A stretch of 64,000 nt of DNA. Source: Flaviflexus sp. GTDB lineage: Bacteria; Actinomycetota; Actinomycetes; Actinomycetales; Actinomycetaceae. The position numbers and the translations under genes were made by a program. The stretch spans positions 4,776 to 68,775 of the forward strand of contig JAUNVM010000008.1 in NCBI GenBank assembly GCA_030537635.1, written 5' to 3'. The notes beneath the pieces are model-generated. The model ran no database searches. It was given only the letters and a program-made list of their open reading frames with translations, and had not been told where the DNA came from. Shown here one piece after another: positions 33,651-41,594 of the stretch. How positions within the stretch are numbered: position 1 is the stretch's first letter; each line of letters starts with the position of its first letter.

Positions 33651-35012
33651 ATGAGCACTTCCACCACATCCGAGCCACGCGCCGCATCCCAACCGACCCA
33701 GCCGGTCAAGCGCGCCGGCATGTCCAGCCAGGCACGCTGGCTTCTCGTCATCCTGCTCGCCCCGGCGCTCTTCTTCCTCCTTGCCTTCGTCGTCTACCCC
33801 ATCGGATATTCGATTATCCGGTCGCTGTATTCACGCTCCGGAGATGACTTCGTGGGCTTGGGCAACTACGTCAAGGTCTTCACCGACCCGCAAACCTTCA
33901 CAGCCTTTAAGAACAATCTCATCTGGGTGCTTGTCGCACCTGCCGTGTGCACCATCTTGGGCCTGGTGTTCGCCGTTCTCATGGAGAAGATTCGGTGGGC
34001 CACGGCCTTCAAACTCATCATCTTCATGCCGATGGCGATCTCCATGCTTGCCGCTGGCATTATCTTCCGCTCGGTCTTCCAGCAGAATCCGGATATTGGC
34101 ATGGCCAACGCGGCCATCGTCACCGTCAAACAGGCCTTTGGTTCCGCCTCCCACTATCCTGATGCGAGGGCGAGAACGGGCGATGACTTCGCCTTCGAGC
34201 AGGCCGGCGGGGCCGGCGGCGAGGTCACCTCAACCACCGAATTCAGCCCCGGCGATGTCGCCTACCTGCCCATGGTGGGCGTGCGCCCAGACGACATTCC
34301 CGACGATGCCACCCCGGCCGAGGAAGCCGCCTCCGATGGTGCGGGCGTAGCCGGCACCGTGTGGCTCGACTTCGTACCCGGCGGCAAGGGTGAAACCGGG
34401 AAGATTGACGCCGGCAAGCCCGGCATGGCAGGACTGACCGTCGAGGGAACCACGGCCAGCGGGGAAAAGATCACCGCGACAACGGATGAGGCAGGACGTT
34501 TCCTCCTGGAAACCGAGGAGCCGGTGACAGTGTCCCTGCCGGCCGATAACTTCGAATCCGGAGCCAAGGGCATCGACTTCCTCGGTCCCGATCTCATCAC
34601 CCCGGTGACAATTCTGTCCTACGTGTGGATCTGGGCCGGCTTTGCCATGGTCATGATCGCCTCGGGCCTCGCGGCCGTGGACCGCAGCCTCATGGAGGCG
34701 GCGCGCACCGACGGGGCGAATGAGTGGCAGGTCTTCCGGCACATCACCGTCCCGCAGCTCATGCCCGTGCTGACGGTTGTCATTGTGACCCTCATGATCA
34801 ACGTGCTCAAGATCTTCGACCTCGTCTACGTCATCCCACCGGGCTCGTCCTCCAATGCGGCGGACGTGCTCGCCACCCGCATGTGGACCGTGTCCTTCGG
34901 CGGCGGCAATGACCAGGGCTTGGGCTCCGCTCTCGCCATTATCCTGCTCGTGCTCGTGCTGCCCTTCATGATCCTCAACATCCGCAACTTCCGGAAGGGA
35001 GGCCAGGCATGA
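33651..35012 (+). CDS. Carbohydrate ABC permease with inserted extracytoplasmic domain
   Basis: A 453-residue MalF-like permease. The hydrophobic core starts at WLLVILLAPALFFLLAFVVYP and the coupling motif EAARTDGANEWQVFRHITVP is present. Between IIFRSVFQQNPDIG and FLGPDLITPVTILSYVWIWAGF lie about 150 hydrophilic residues not usual in such permeases. Part of this insert (GTVWLDFVPGGKGETG, then AGLTVEGTTASGEKITATTDEAGRFLLE) resembles an SdrD/Cna-B or carboxypeptidase-regulatory beta sandwich. It faces outward and could contact the binding protein or wall. No good ribosome site precedes the ATG. Its stop overlaps the second permease start. Confidence 0.88.
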   Translation: MSTSTTSEPRAASQPTQPVKRAGMSSQARWLLVILLAPALFFLLAFVVYPIGYSIIRSLYSRSGDDFVGLGNYVKVFTDPQTFTAFKNNLIWVLVAPAVCTILGLVFAVLMEKIRWATAFKLIIFMPMAISMLAAGIIFRSVFQQNPDIGMANAAIVTVKQAFGSASHYPDARARTGDDFAFEQAGGAGGEVTSTTEFSPGDVAYLPMVGVRPDDIPDDATPAEEAASDGAGVAGTVWLDFVPGGKGETGKIDAGKPGMAGLTVEGTTASGEKITATTDEAGRFLLETEEPVTVSLPADNFESGAKGIDFLGPDLITPVTILSYVWIWAGFAMVMIASGLAAVDRSLMEAARTDGANEWQVFRHITVPQLMPVLTVVIVTLMINVLKIFDLVYVIPPGSSSNAADVLATRMWTVSFGGGNDQGLGSALAIILLVLVLPFMILNIRNFRKGGQA

Positions 35013-35941
35013 CATCCCCCGTGGAACAAGACATCGCGGAAAAGTCGGTCCAGGGCATGGATGAGCGCACCGAACACGTCACCCGGAAGAAGGACTCAAT
35101 CGGCTCGACAATCGCCTCGGCGTTCTCGCATTCGATTGTCAACATCATCCTGCTCCTCGTCGCCGCCGTATGGCTGCTGCCCACGATCGGCCTGTTCTTC
35201 TCCTCGCTACGCAGCGCCAAGGACAACTCCAGCTCCGGCTGGTGGACCGTGTTCGGCAACGCGCACGAGCTCACCATCGAGAACTATTCGAAGCTGCTCG
35301 GCAATTCGCAGATGATGGGTGCCCTGTGGAACACGGTCATCATCGTTGTTCCCTCCACCCTCGCCGTCATCTTCCTGGGAGCCATGGCGGGGTATGCGCT
35401 GGCATGGATCGATTTCCCGGGCCGGGACTGGGTCCTTATCGGCGTCGTGGCGCTCATGGCGGTGCCGATTCAGGTGGCCTTCATTCCACTCGCCCGCCTG
35501 TTCGGCTCCGTTGGCATCTTCGGCACCTACTGGGCGGTCATCATTTTCCACATCTCCTTCGGCCTGCCATTCGCGGTGTTCCTCTTGCGGAACTACTTCC
35601 GGCAGATCTCCCCGGAGCTCATGGAGGCGGCCCGCCTCGATGGAGCATCGGAGATGAGAATCTTCCTGCGGATCGCCCTTCCGCTGGCCACCCCGGCCAT
35701 CGCCTCGCTCGCCATCTTCCAGTTCCTGTGGTCCTGGAATGACATGCTCGTGGCGCTCATCTTCGCCGGCCCGGACTCCCAGCCAATCACCGTGGCGATC
35801 CAGTCCCAGCTGCGCCAGTTCTCCGCGAACATGGACATCCTCGCGGCCGGGGCCTTCCTTTCCATGCTGCTTCCCCTTGGCGTCTACTTCGCCTTCCAGA
35901 AGTACTTCGTGTCGGCCCTCATGGCCGGCTCCACCAAGTAG
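35009..35941 (+). CDS. Carbohydrate ABC permease, MalG-like
   Basis: A 310-residue permease with six helices and the EAA loop EAARLDGASEMRIFLRIALP. A hydrophilic N-terminal segment of about 35 residues precedes the first helix. It starts by ATGA overlap with the MalF-like gene. No ATPase gene is in the operon, so the importer probably uses a shared MsiK-type ATPase encoded elsewhere. Confidence 0.92.
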   Translation: MTSPVEQDIAEKSVQGMDERTEHVTRKKDSIGSTIASAFSHSIVNIILLLVAAVWLLPTIGLFFSSLRSAKDNSSSGWWTVFGNAHELTIENYSKLLGNSQMMGALWNTVIIVVPSTLAVIFLGAMAGYALAWIDFPGRDWVLIGVVALMAVPIQVAFIPLARLFGSVGIFGTYWAVIIFHISFGLPFAVFLLRNYFRQISPELMEAARLDGASEMRIFLRIALPLATPAIASLAIFQFLWSWNDMLVALIFAGPDSQPITVAIQSQLRQFSANMDILAAGAFLSMLLPLGVYFAFQKYFVSALMAGSTK

Positions 35942-35966
35942 CAGTCCCCAGAATCACCACAGCAAG

Positions 35967-35994
35967 AGATCCGGCCGGATATCCGGCCGGATCT
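35967..35994 (+). terminator. Terminator of carbohydrate ABC operon
   Basis: A 28-bp perfect palindrome (two 14-base arms, CCGGCCGGAT core) followed by TCTTTCCT. Confidence 0.8.
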
Positions 35995-36049
35995 TCTTTC
36001 CTCCCCGCTCCGACTCACGTGGCCTACTCGGCCTTATTCGGCCTGGCAC

Positions 36050-36997
36050 TCAGAGCCTGCCCCACCCCTGAACGTCGAGAACCACCTTGCCGATTCCGGG
36101 TCCTCGGCGCATGAGCTCGTGGGCACGCTCGGGATCGGTGAGCACCTCGGACAGCACGGGCACCATGGCTCCGGAGGCGTAGCGGGCCAGCACAAATTCG
36201 CCCGCCTCCGCCATAGCTCGGGCCTTCTGGGCGGCCGGCCGCGAGCGCAGCGTTGTGCCCCGGATGGTGAGGCCGCGAACCATGAGCCGGCCAACGTTGA
36301 GGTCGGTGGTATTCCCGGCCCGGTTGCCGATCGCGGCGATGGCGCCGCCCCGGGCCATCATCTTCGTCATTTCCCCCAGGTCCGAACCCTGAATATTGAT
36401 CGCATAGTCGAGCCCGCCGGGCACCAGTGCCTTCATCTGCTCCGCCACATCGCGGCGGTGGTCAACGCAGCGCACCCCGTGGCTCTCCACCCACCGGCAC
36501 CGCGCCGGGCCACCGGCGGAGGCGATGACGTCGAGGCCGAGTTCGCGGGCCAGCTGAATGGCGAGCGAGCCCACCGAGCCGGTTCCACCCTGAATATAGA
36601 TCGTGCCCTCCCGGGCTCCCAGCTCCCAGACGATATTCGTCCATGCGGTGGCCAGGGCCTCGGGAATGGTGGCGGCCTGGGCGAGGGACAGGCGGCCGGG
36701 TACGGGAAGGAGCTGGTTTTCGGGAACCGCAATATGGGTGGCGCAGGCGCCGCCCGCCACGAGCCCCATGACGGGCTCTCCGGTGTCGGTTCGATGACCG
36801 GCAAACTCCAGGCCGAGCACCTCGGTGACGCCCGGTGGCGGCGGATATACTCCCTGGACCTGGGCGAGATCGGCTGGATTCACCCCGGCGTGGGTGATCT
36901 CCACGAGTACCTCACCCGGCCCGGGCTCCGGCATATCCAGGCTGATGAGCCGCACGGAACCATCACCAATCAAGCCCTTCATCTTCTGCATACCCAT
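36050..36997 (-). CDS. Quinone oxidoreductase-type MDR dehydrogenase
   Basis: A 315-residue medium-chain reductase without the zinc ligands of alcohol dehydrogenases. Visible blocks are THAGVNPADLAQVQGVYP, GLEFAGH, AATIPEALATAWTNI and the nucleotide motif IQGGTGSVGSLAIQLAREL. These match the PIG3/QOR group, NADPH-dependent reductases of quinones or alpha,beta-unsaturated carbonyls. Monocistronic, on the opposite strand to its neighbours. Confidence 0.88.
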   Translation of the reverse strand: MGMQKMKGLIGDGSVRLISLDMPEPGPGEVLVEITHAGVNPADLAQVQGVYPPPPGVTEVLGLEFAGHRTDTGEPVMGLVAGGACATHIAVPENQLLPVPGRLSLAQAATIPEALATAWTNIVWELGAREGTIYIQGGTGSVGSLAIQLARELGLDVIASAGGPARCRWVESHGVRCVDHRRDVAEQMKALVPGGLDYAINIQGSDLGEMTKMMARGGAIAAIGNRAGNTTDLNVGRLMVRGLTIRGTTLRSRPAAQKARAMAEAGEFVLARYASGAMVPVLSEVLTDPERAHELMRRGPGIGKVVLDVQGWGRL

Positions 36998-37065
36998 ATG
37001 GTCATTGTCGCAAGCTCATCGGCCTTTCGCGTCATAATCCACTCTGTCGTAGACTGGTGGGGCTT

Positions 37066-37156
37066 GGAGGGTTGTCAGAGCGGCCTAATGAGACGGTCTT
37101 GAAAACCGTTATGCGGCGACCCCGCATCGAGGGTTCGAATCCCTCACCCTCCGCCA
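37066..37156 (+). tRNA. tRNA-Ser(UGA)
   Basis: 91 bases with encoded CCA. Acceptor GGAGGGT/ACCCTCC, long variable arm (TGCGGCGACCCCGCA), T-arm GGTTCGAATCC and anticodon loop CTTGAAA give anticodon UGA. Confidence 0.95.
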
Positions 37157-37647
37157 CCCGATATTTCGCGTCATCTGCTCCGGTGGCGCGAGATGTAGCG
37201 GCGACTCGGGCGATCTCACGGATGATATTCACCCGGTGGGGAGCTCCACGGTCGGCACGCTTGTCGAGCCGACCGGAACATCCGGCACCCTTCCTGGTGG
37301 AGGCCTCATCGCCCTCCTTGCTGACGGCCGTAGTGGTGTGAGGTCCCTGCGGACTCACCCTCTCACCTTCCAGGCCGCTCTCATCAAAGACAATTCCGAA
37401 AATGAATGGCAGAACTGAACCGTGCCTCAGGTGGGAATATCCCGTACTGGGCTGCACTCCGCACGGTGGCCCTGCAGAAGCAACGGCATCACCGATGTTT
37501 CCAGCAGACCGTCTCATCCGAGGACGTCACCTCAGCCACGGCGGCCTAGCCGCCAACCGATCCGCGCGCACCCTCACGCCGCCGGTTTTCTCACACCGGC
37601 GAGGTAGCGTGGCTTGGATGCTCACGCTATGCTTGAGGCACACACCT
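37157..37647. other. Spacer between two serine tRNA genes, no gene seen
   Basis: 491 bases. Open frames on both strands are short and composition-driven. No RNA gene other than the flanking tRNAs was recognised. Confidence 0.5.
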
Positions 37648-37740
37648 GGAGATGTCGCATAGTCAGGTCTAGTGCGCCTCCCTGCTAAGGAGGTAGGGGC
37701 AATTCGCCCCTCGAGGGTTCAAATCCCTCCATCTCCGCCA
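37648..37740 (+). tRNA. tRNA-Ser(GCU)
   Basis: 93 bases with encoded CCA. Acceptor GGAGATG/CATCTCC, long variable arm, T-arm GGTTCAAATCC and anticodon loop CTGCTAA give anticodon GCU, reading AGC/AGU. A strong terminator follows. Confidence 0.95.
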
Positions 37741-37743
37741 TGT

Positions 37744-37769
37744 CCCCCGCCTCCGTGGCGGGGGTTTTT
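37744..37769 (+). terminator. Terminator of tRNA-Ser(GCU)
   Basis: CCCCCGCC/GGCGGGGG stem (37744-37751 with 37757-37764), a 5-base loop and TTTTT. Confidence 0.92.
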
Positions 37770-38058
37770 ACGTTCCAACCTCACCGTCTTACCCGACCCG
37801 CTCGCTCTGGGGCTGCGCGGCGGCGATGTTGATACGTCAATTCCTTTACCTACGCGCAAGCAGCTTACGTCTTGACGAGATCTCTGATGAGCATGTGACA
37901 TGCTCGGACAACTAGGGGTCTAGCTGCTCCCGAAGCGGACAGGCGTGGGAATTTTTTGTCATTCGAAGGTTTTTGCTGGCCGCAGGTGGTACCTTCCCTG
38001 TAACGCCGGTGGCCCAGGTCACCGGCTAATACGACGGAGTGAGCGAGGAAGGACACCC
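37770..38058. other. Leader region of second SLC13 gene
   Basis: No coding region is supported. A small hairpin (38005-38011 with 38020-38026, GCCGGTG/CACCGGC) lies 32 bases before the start codon and may be an mRNA structure. A/T-rich DNA near 37950-37975 may be part of the promoter. Confidence 0.4.
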
Positions 38059-39606
38059 ATGAGCACACCAGTCATCCATGAGACCACGTATCAGGCGGAG
38101 GGGGATAAGGATCCCGCGCTGCCTACCAAAACCCGCAACCTCAGGCTGATTGGCCTGATGGCCGGCGTGGTTGGCGCTATCATCGTCTACCTCATTTTCC
38201 CCAATGAGATGTCTGAAAATCTCCAGATGCACCTGGCCGAGAAGGAGATTGAAACAACCCCGGACATGCTCGCGATCACCGCGGCGGTTGCGGTGCTCAT
38301 GGGCGCGTGGTGGATGTTTGAGGCCCTGCCGCTCGCGGCCACGGCCCTCGTCCCCCTCGTTGCCTTCCCGGTCTTCCAGGTCGCCACGATGAAGGAGGTG
38401 GGTGCGAGCTACGGCTCCCCGACGATCTTCCTGTTCATGGGCGGCTTCTTCCTGGCGTTGACGATGCAGAGGTGGAATCTGCACCTGAGAATCGCGTTGC
38501 GCACCGTTCTTCTCGTGGGCACCAAGCCGAAGCGCCTCGTCCTCGGCTTCATGATTGCCACCGGCTTCCTGTCCATGTGGGTGTCGAATACGGCAACCGC
38601 CGTTATGATGCTCCCCATTGGTATTTCCGTTCTCGCCCTTGTCGGCGAGCTGGATGCTCAGGCGATGAAGGATTCGAAGTTCGGCACCGCCCTCATGCTC
38701 GGCATTGCCTACTCGGCCTCGATTGCCTCCCTGTCCACCCCGATCGGCACCCCGCCAAATGCGGTGCTGCGCGGCTACCTCGAGGATTCGGGGATTGAGC
38801 TCAACTTTGGCTCCTGGATGCTGTTCGCTGCCCCGCTCGCCTGGCTCTTCCTCGTCATCGGCTGGTGGCTCATCACCACCATCTACAAGCCGGAGCTCGA
38901 TGAGCTGCCGGGCGGCCGCAAGGTGATTGAGGATCGCCTGGAGCAGATGGGCCCGATGTCGAATCAGGAGAAGGTCACGGCGATCATCTTCGTGGCTGCG
39001 GCCTGCTCGTGGATCTTCCTCCCCGTGATCTGGGAGGACTCCCCGCTCGATGATGGCGTCATTGCCATGATTCTCGCGGTCGTGCTCTTCCTCGTGCCCG
39101 CCAAGCCCAAGGAGGGCATCCGCCTCCTGGACTGGAAGACCGCGAAGGATGTGCCGTGGGACGTGCTGCTCCTCTTCGGCGGTGGCTTCGCCCTCTCCTC
39201 GGCCTTCTCCTCCTCGGGCCTGTCCCTGTGGATCGGTGACGTGGCCTCGAACCTCGAGGGCCTGCCCACCATCCTCATTGTCGCCTCGCTCGCCACCCTC
39301 ATCATCTTCCTCACGGAGATCACGTCGAACACCGCGACGGCGGCGGCCTTCCTGCCCATCACCGGCGGCATCGCAATCGGCATGGGCGTGGACGTCCAGC
39401 TCCTCGTCATCCCGGTTGCCCTGGCCGCGACCTGCGCGTTCATGCTCCCGGTGGCCACCCCGCCCAATGCCATCGCCTACGGCTCCGGCTACATCACCAT
39501 TGGTCAGATGATCAAGGTGGGCATCTGGCTCAACCTCATCGGCATCGTGCTCGTCACGCTGTTCACCATCTTCATCGGTCCCCACATCCTCGGATATTCG
39601 ATCTAG
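38059..39606 (+). CDS. SLC13/DASS-family anion symporter (second copy)
   Basis: A 515-residue sodium:anion symporter. Both canonical SNT motifs are intact (VSNTATAVMM and TSNTATAAAF), each followed by a Pro-rich partner (IGTPPNAVLRG and ATPPNAIAYG). This makes it a standard C4-dicarboxylate-type carrier, in contrast to the copy at 8059 whose second motif is SHS. GGAAGGA lies 6 bases before the ATG at 38059. It stands alone between a tRNA and a strong terminator. Confidence 0.92.
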   Translation: MSTPVIHETTYQAEGDKDPALPTKTRNLRLIGLMAGVVGAIIVYLIFPNEMSENLQMHLAEKEIETTPDMLAITAAVAVLMGAWWMFEALPLAATALVPLVAFPVFQVATMKEVGASYGSPTIFLFMGGFFLALTMQRWNLHLRIALRTVLLVGTKPKRLVLGFMIATGFLSMWVSNTATAVMMLPIGISVLALVGELDAQAMKDSKFGTALMLGIAYSASIASLSTPIGTPPNAVLRGYLEDSGIELNFGSWMLFAAPLAWLFLVIGWWLITTIYKPELDELPGGRKVIEDRLEQMGPMSNQEKVTAIIFVAAACSWIFLPVIWEDSPLDDGVIAMILAVVLFLVPAKPKEGIRLLDWKTAKDVPWDVLLLFGGGFALSSAFSSSGLSLWIGDVASNLEGLPTILIVASLATLIIFLTEITSNTATAAAFLPITGGIAIGMGVDVQLLVIPVALAATCAFMLPVATPPNAIAYGSGYITIGQMIKVGIWLNLIGIVLVTLFTIFIGPHILGYSI

Positions 39607-39616
39607 CGGGATCAGC

Positions 39617-39652
39617 AAGAGGCAGTGGCGGAGGAATCCGCCACTGCCTCTT
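39617..39652. terminator. Terminator of second SLC13 gene
   Basis: A 16-bp perfect stem (39617-39632 with 39637-39652) with a GGAA loop, 10 bases after the stop. Confidence 0.85.
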
Positions 39653-39719
39653 CGCATGTCCGCGAGCTTGTCCCGGCCCGCAGACCCCAAGCAGTCCGCT
39701 TGCGCCATCTTCCGGCGAA

Positions 39720-39947
39720 TAATTTATTCTTGGACACCAGGCACGCGTCGAGGCCCGCCTCAATCCGTGCATCGTCGACGCCCCGGCCGATGATAGTGAG
39801 GTGGTGGCCACGCACGGGTCGGCAGAAGGTGGTGTCGACCCCCTCGGTCTCCGGTGAAACCAGAAAAACCGCCACCTCATCGAGCCACCATTTGCACTCA
39901 TCTGGGTCGAGGCTCACCGCCTGCCCCTGCCCCCACCGATGCTCCAC
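39720..39947 (-). pseudogene. C-terminal fragment of a CobW/ZNG-type GTPase
   Basis: The minus-strand frame contains [27 protein letters not shown], which fits the CobW C-terminal pattern (R.x.L..IG.G.D...I.A.LDACL). The GTPase domain with its GCxCC and P-loop is absent, and the frame runs into the SLC13 terminator. It is therefore read as a 5'-deleted remnant. CobW-like metallochaperones belong to zinc-starvation (Zur) regulons, which fits the neighbouring L31 type B remnant. The boundaries are approximate. Confidence 0.45.
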
Positions 39948-39954
39948 CGGGGAT

Positions 39955-40180
39955 CGGGCCAGGCGAAGGAATCCACCCCGACTATCCGATGACCTTTCGC
40001 GATCAAGGCACCAACTCTGCCTTCCTCGCGCGCTCGGCAGTCGCCTCCGAGACCACCGCAGGGGTCAACCCCTATCCGGTGATCGACGTCGACATCTCCT
40101 CCGCCTCGCACCCCTTCTATACGGGCAGGCAGCGGCTCATCGATTCCGCCGGCCAGGTGGAGAAGTTCCGCCGGCGATAA
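39955..40180 (+). pseudogene. rpmE2: Ribosomal protein L31 type B, start codon lost
   Basis: The frame reads [14 protein letters not shown], then FLARSAVAS, then [18 protein letters not shown] and [17 protein letters not shown], clearly the zinc-independent (type B) L31 that replaces zinc-binding L31 when zinc is scarce. The expected M-K before EGIHPDY is replaced by codons for Pro-Gly, and no ATG, GTG or TTG with a ribosome site stands there. Only an improbable ATG 100 bases upstream keeps the frame. I call it a probable pseudogene whose 5' end was lost together with the N-terminal part of the adjacent CobW-like gene. If an unusual start is used it could still be expressed. Confidence 0.75.
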
Positions 40181-40255
40181 GGCCGATCAGCGTGACCACC
40201 ATCATGTCCCCGAGATTAGCGCGAGCGGGGAAGGAGGGTTAAGATAATAGACGCT

Positions 40256-40331
40256 GCGCCCGTAGCTCAACGGATAGAGCATCTGACTACGGATCAGAAG
40301 GTTGGGGGTTCGAATCCCTCCGGGCGCGCCA
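40256..40331 (+). tRNA. tRNA-Arg(ACG)
   Basis: 76 bases with encoded CCA. Acceptor GCGCCCG/CGGGCGC, T-arm GGTTCGAATCC and anticodon loop CTACGGA. The A34 is the substrate of TadA, encoded at 15406. The DNA changes to lower GC directly downstream. Confidence 0.95.
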
Positions 40332-40416
40332 GTTGAAGTAACAATTGCGGTTGCCGGAAATTGCCGAGGCAAAAAGCAGAGTCGACCCCCCGTGGGACAA
40401 CTAACATTCCAGTTTT

Positions 40417-40438
40417 GTTTACCCTCTGTTTACCTAGG
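40417..40438 (+). promoter_or_regulatory. 11-bp direct repeat, PHO-box-like (copy 1)
   Basis: GTTTACCCTCT followed without gap by GTTTACCTAGG. It matches the unit seen before the PiT permease (GTTTACCCGCT) and the tandem 11-bp geometry of PhoP boxes. Confidence 0.4.
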
Positions 40439-40499
40439 CCATCAACCCTCCTCCCCCACCGTTCTTTGGTGTGCGAACGATCACAGGCAATATAGACAT

Positions 40500-40514
40500 C
40501 TGCATATTATGCAG
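40500..40514. promoter_or_regulatory. A/T-rich palindrome before secreted-protein cluster
   Basis: CTGCATA-T-TATGCAG, a perfect 7+1+7 inverted repeat, directly before a second PHO-box-like repeat. A possible regulator site. Confidence 0.4.
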
Positions 40515-40515
40515 T

Positions 40516-40537
40516 GTTTGCCCGATGTTTACTTGAT
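40516..40537 (+). promoter_or_regulatory. 11-bp direct repeat, PHO-box-like (copy 2)
   Basis: GTTTGCCCGAT followed by GTTTACTTGAT. A -10-like TATTTA lies about 35 bases downstream (40572-40577), before the first secreted-protein gene. Confidence 0.4.
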
Positions 40538-40646
40538 TGATTAATGGTGTAGGCCATTTTGCCTGGGGCACTATTTATAAACCTCTCCTCTTGCGCTTAA
40601 TCTCATTCCATCCAATAGGAGAATATGCAAGATAGGAGATTTGAAA

Positions 40647-41111
40647 ATGGGCACTTCCCTTACAACTGATTCACGATCGGCAATGACGGGTCGATGGTCT
40701 ACCCTCAAGCGCGTCAGTGCTGGGGTTATGGCTTCACTCCTTCTTTTTGGAGCAACGACACACGAGCCGGCAGACGCCCGCACCCGCTTCTACGTAAACG
40801 GCAAGGTGATGGAAAACGAGGTTCGCTATTCCGGCCAACGCCCCGTCATTAGCGGAATGCGTGGGGAGATTGAAATGTTTTCTGCTGACGGGGCAGGCAC
40901 GCTGGTCGAGATGACCACCTATTACCCTTACCCCGGATATCGGATTGTCGCACACATTGTTGGCGACGGGAGTGTCTACGGCAGCCACGAGCGCTCAGAG
41001 AACGCACGCCAAAGCTGCAGGTGGGATTGGCCCGGGCCAAGCACCGCATCGGGAAGCTGCACCTTAAGTGCGGATACGTGTATTAGCCGTTCAATACGGC
41101 CACCCAGATAA
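40647..41111 (+). CDS. Secreted small protein A, unknown family
   Basis: A 154-residue protein with a long signal peptide (basic RWSTLKR, hydrophobic core VSAGVMASLLLFGA, probable cleavage after ADA near residue 44). The mature part of about 110 residues shares a pattern with the next gene product: PVISG.R, a GY....AH block, G..S.Y...., then an A...C.W.W segment and a second Cys. AGGAG lies 8 bases before the ATG at 40647; a TTG 6 bases earlier is too close. The spacing Y-x2-H-x5-A recalls lactococcin 972-like peptides faintly, but no family is assigned. Codon use is A/T-richer than in the surrounding chromosome. Confidence 0.7.
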   Translation: MGTSLTTDSRSAMTGRWSTLKRVSAGVMASLLLFGATTHEPADARTRFYVNGKVMENEVRYSGQRPVISGMRGEIEMFSADGAGTLVEMTTYYPYPGYRIVAHIVGDGSVYGSHERSENARQSCRWDWPGPSTASGSCTLSADTCISRSIRPPR

Positions 41112-41134
41112 CCGAAAACAGGGAAAGGAACCTC

Positions 41135-41539
41135 GTGAAAACCACGAAGCATTTTCGATCACCTACCACCCAAATGATCGCCAGCATCCTCCTGGCTTTC
41201 GGGTTGGTCGTCGGCGCTACGACCCCCAACACATCTGCAGTCATGACGAAATACGCGGATGAAGAGGGCGTTCTGATGGGAAAAGCGATCTCGACCTCAA
41301 CTAAGCCCGTCATCTCCGGAGGAAGGTCCCAGCTTTTCCTCGGTTTCGGAGAACACACCATCACAACCTACCGCGGAAGGGGTGGATATCAACTACTTGC
41401 TCACGCATCAGGCTCTGCCTCGCTCTACGCTGAGATGCGCCACCGACCATACAAGAATGCAAAAAGCAAGTGCTACTGGTACTGGGCCCATCTTCCCCCC
41501 GGCGGTACCGCCGACATGAACTGCTGGTACAGGCACTGA
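41135..41539 (+). CDS. Secreted small protein B, paralogue of A
   Basis: A 134-residue protein whose GTG start has AAGGA about 6 bases upstream. The signal peptide has hydrophobic core MIASILLAFGLVVGA and a likely cut after TSA near residue 35. The mature part of about 99 residues repeats the elements of protein A: KPVISGGRSQLF, GYQLLAHASGSASLYAEMRH, and KCYWYW with a second Cys in DMNCWYRH. It is 23 bases downstream of A and probably cotranscribed with it and with the membrane-protein gene behind it. Function unknown; a secreted effector or bacteriocin-like peptide is one reading. Confidence 0.7.
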   Translation: MKTTKHFRSPTTQMIASILLAFGLVVGATTPNTSAVMTKYADEEGVLMGKAISTSTKPVISGGRSQLFLGFGEHTITTYRGRGGYQLLAHASGSASLYAEMRHRPYKNAKSKCYWYWAHLPPGGTADMNCWYRH

Positions 41540-41594
41540 ATTTCAATTCAGTCAACATGCAGCTTCACGCACCGAGGAGAAGGGAGGGATCATA

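Noticed and set aside
40647..41539. Proteins A and B as lactococcin 972 family bacteriocins
   Set aside because: Only a loose spacing pattern fits; the family's typical Gly/Trp N-terminal block and the ABC/multi-helix immunity genes are missing. Kept as unknown secreted proteins.
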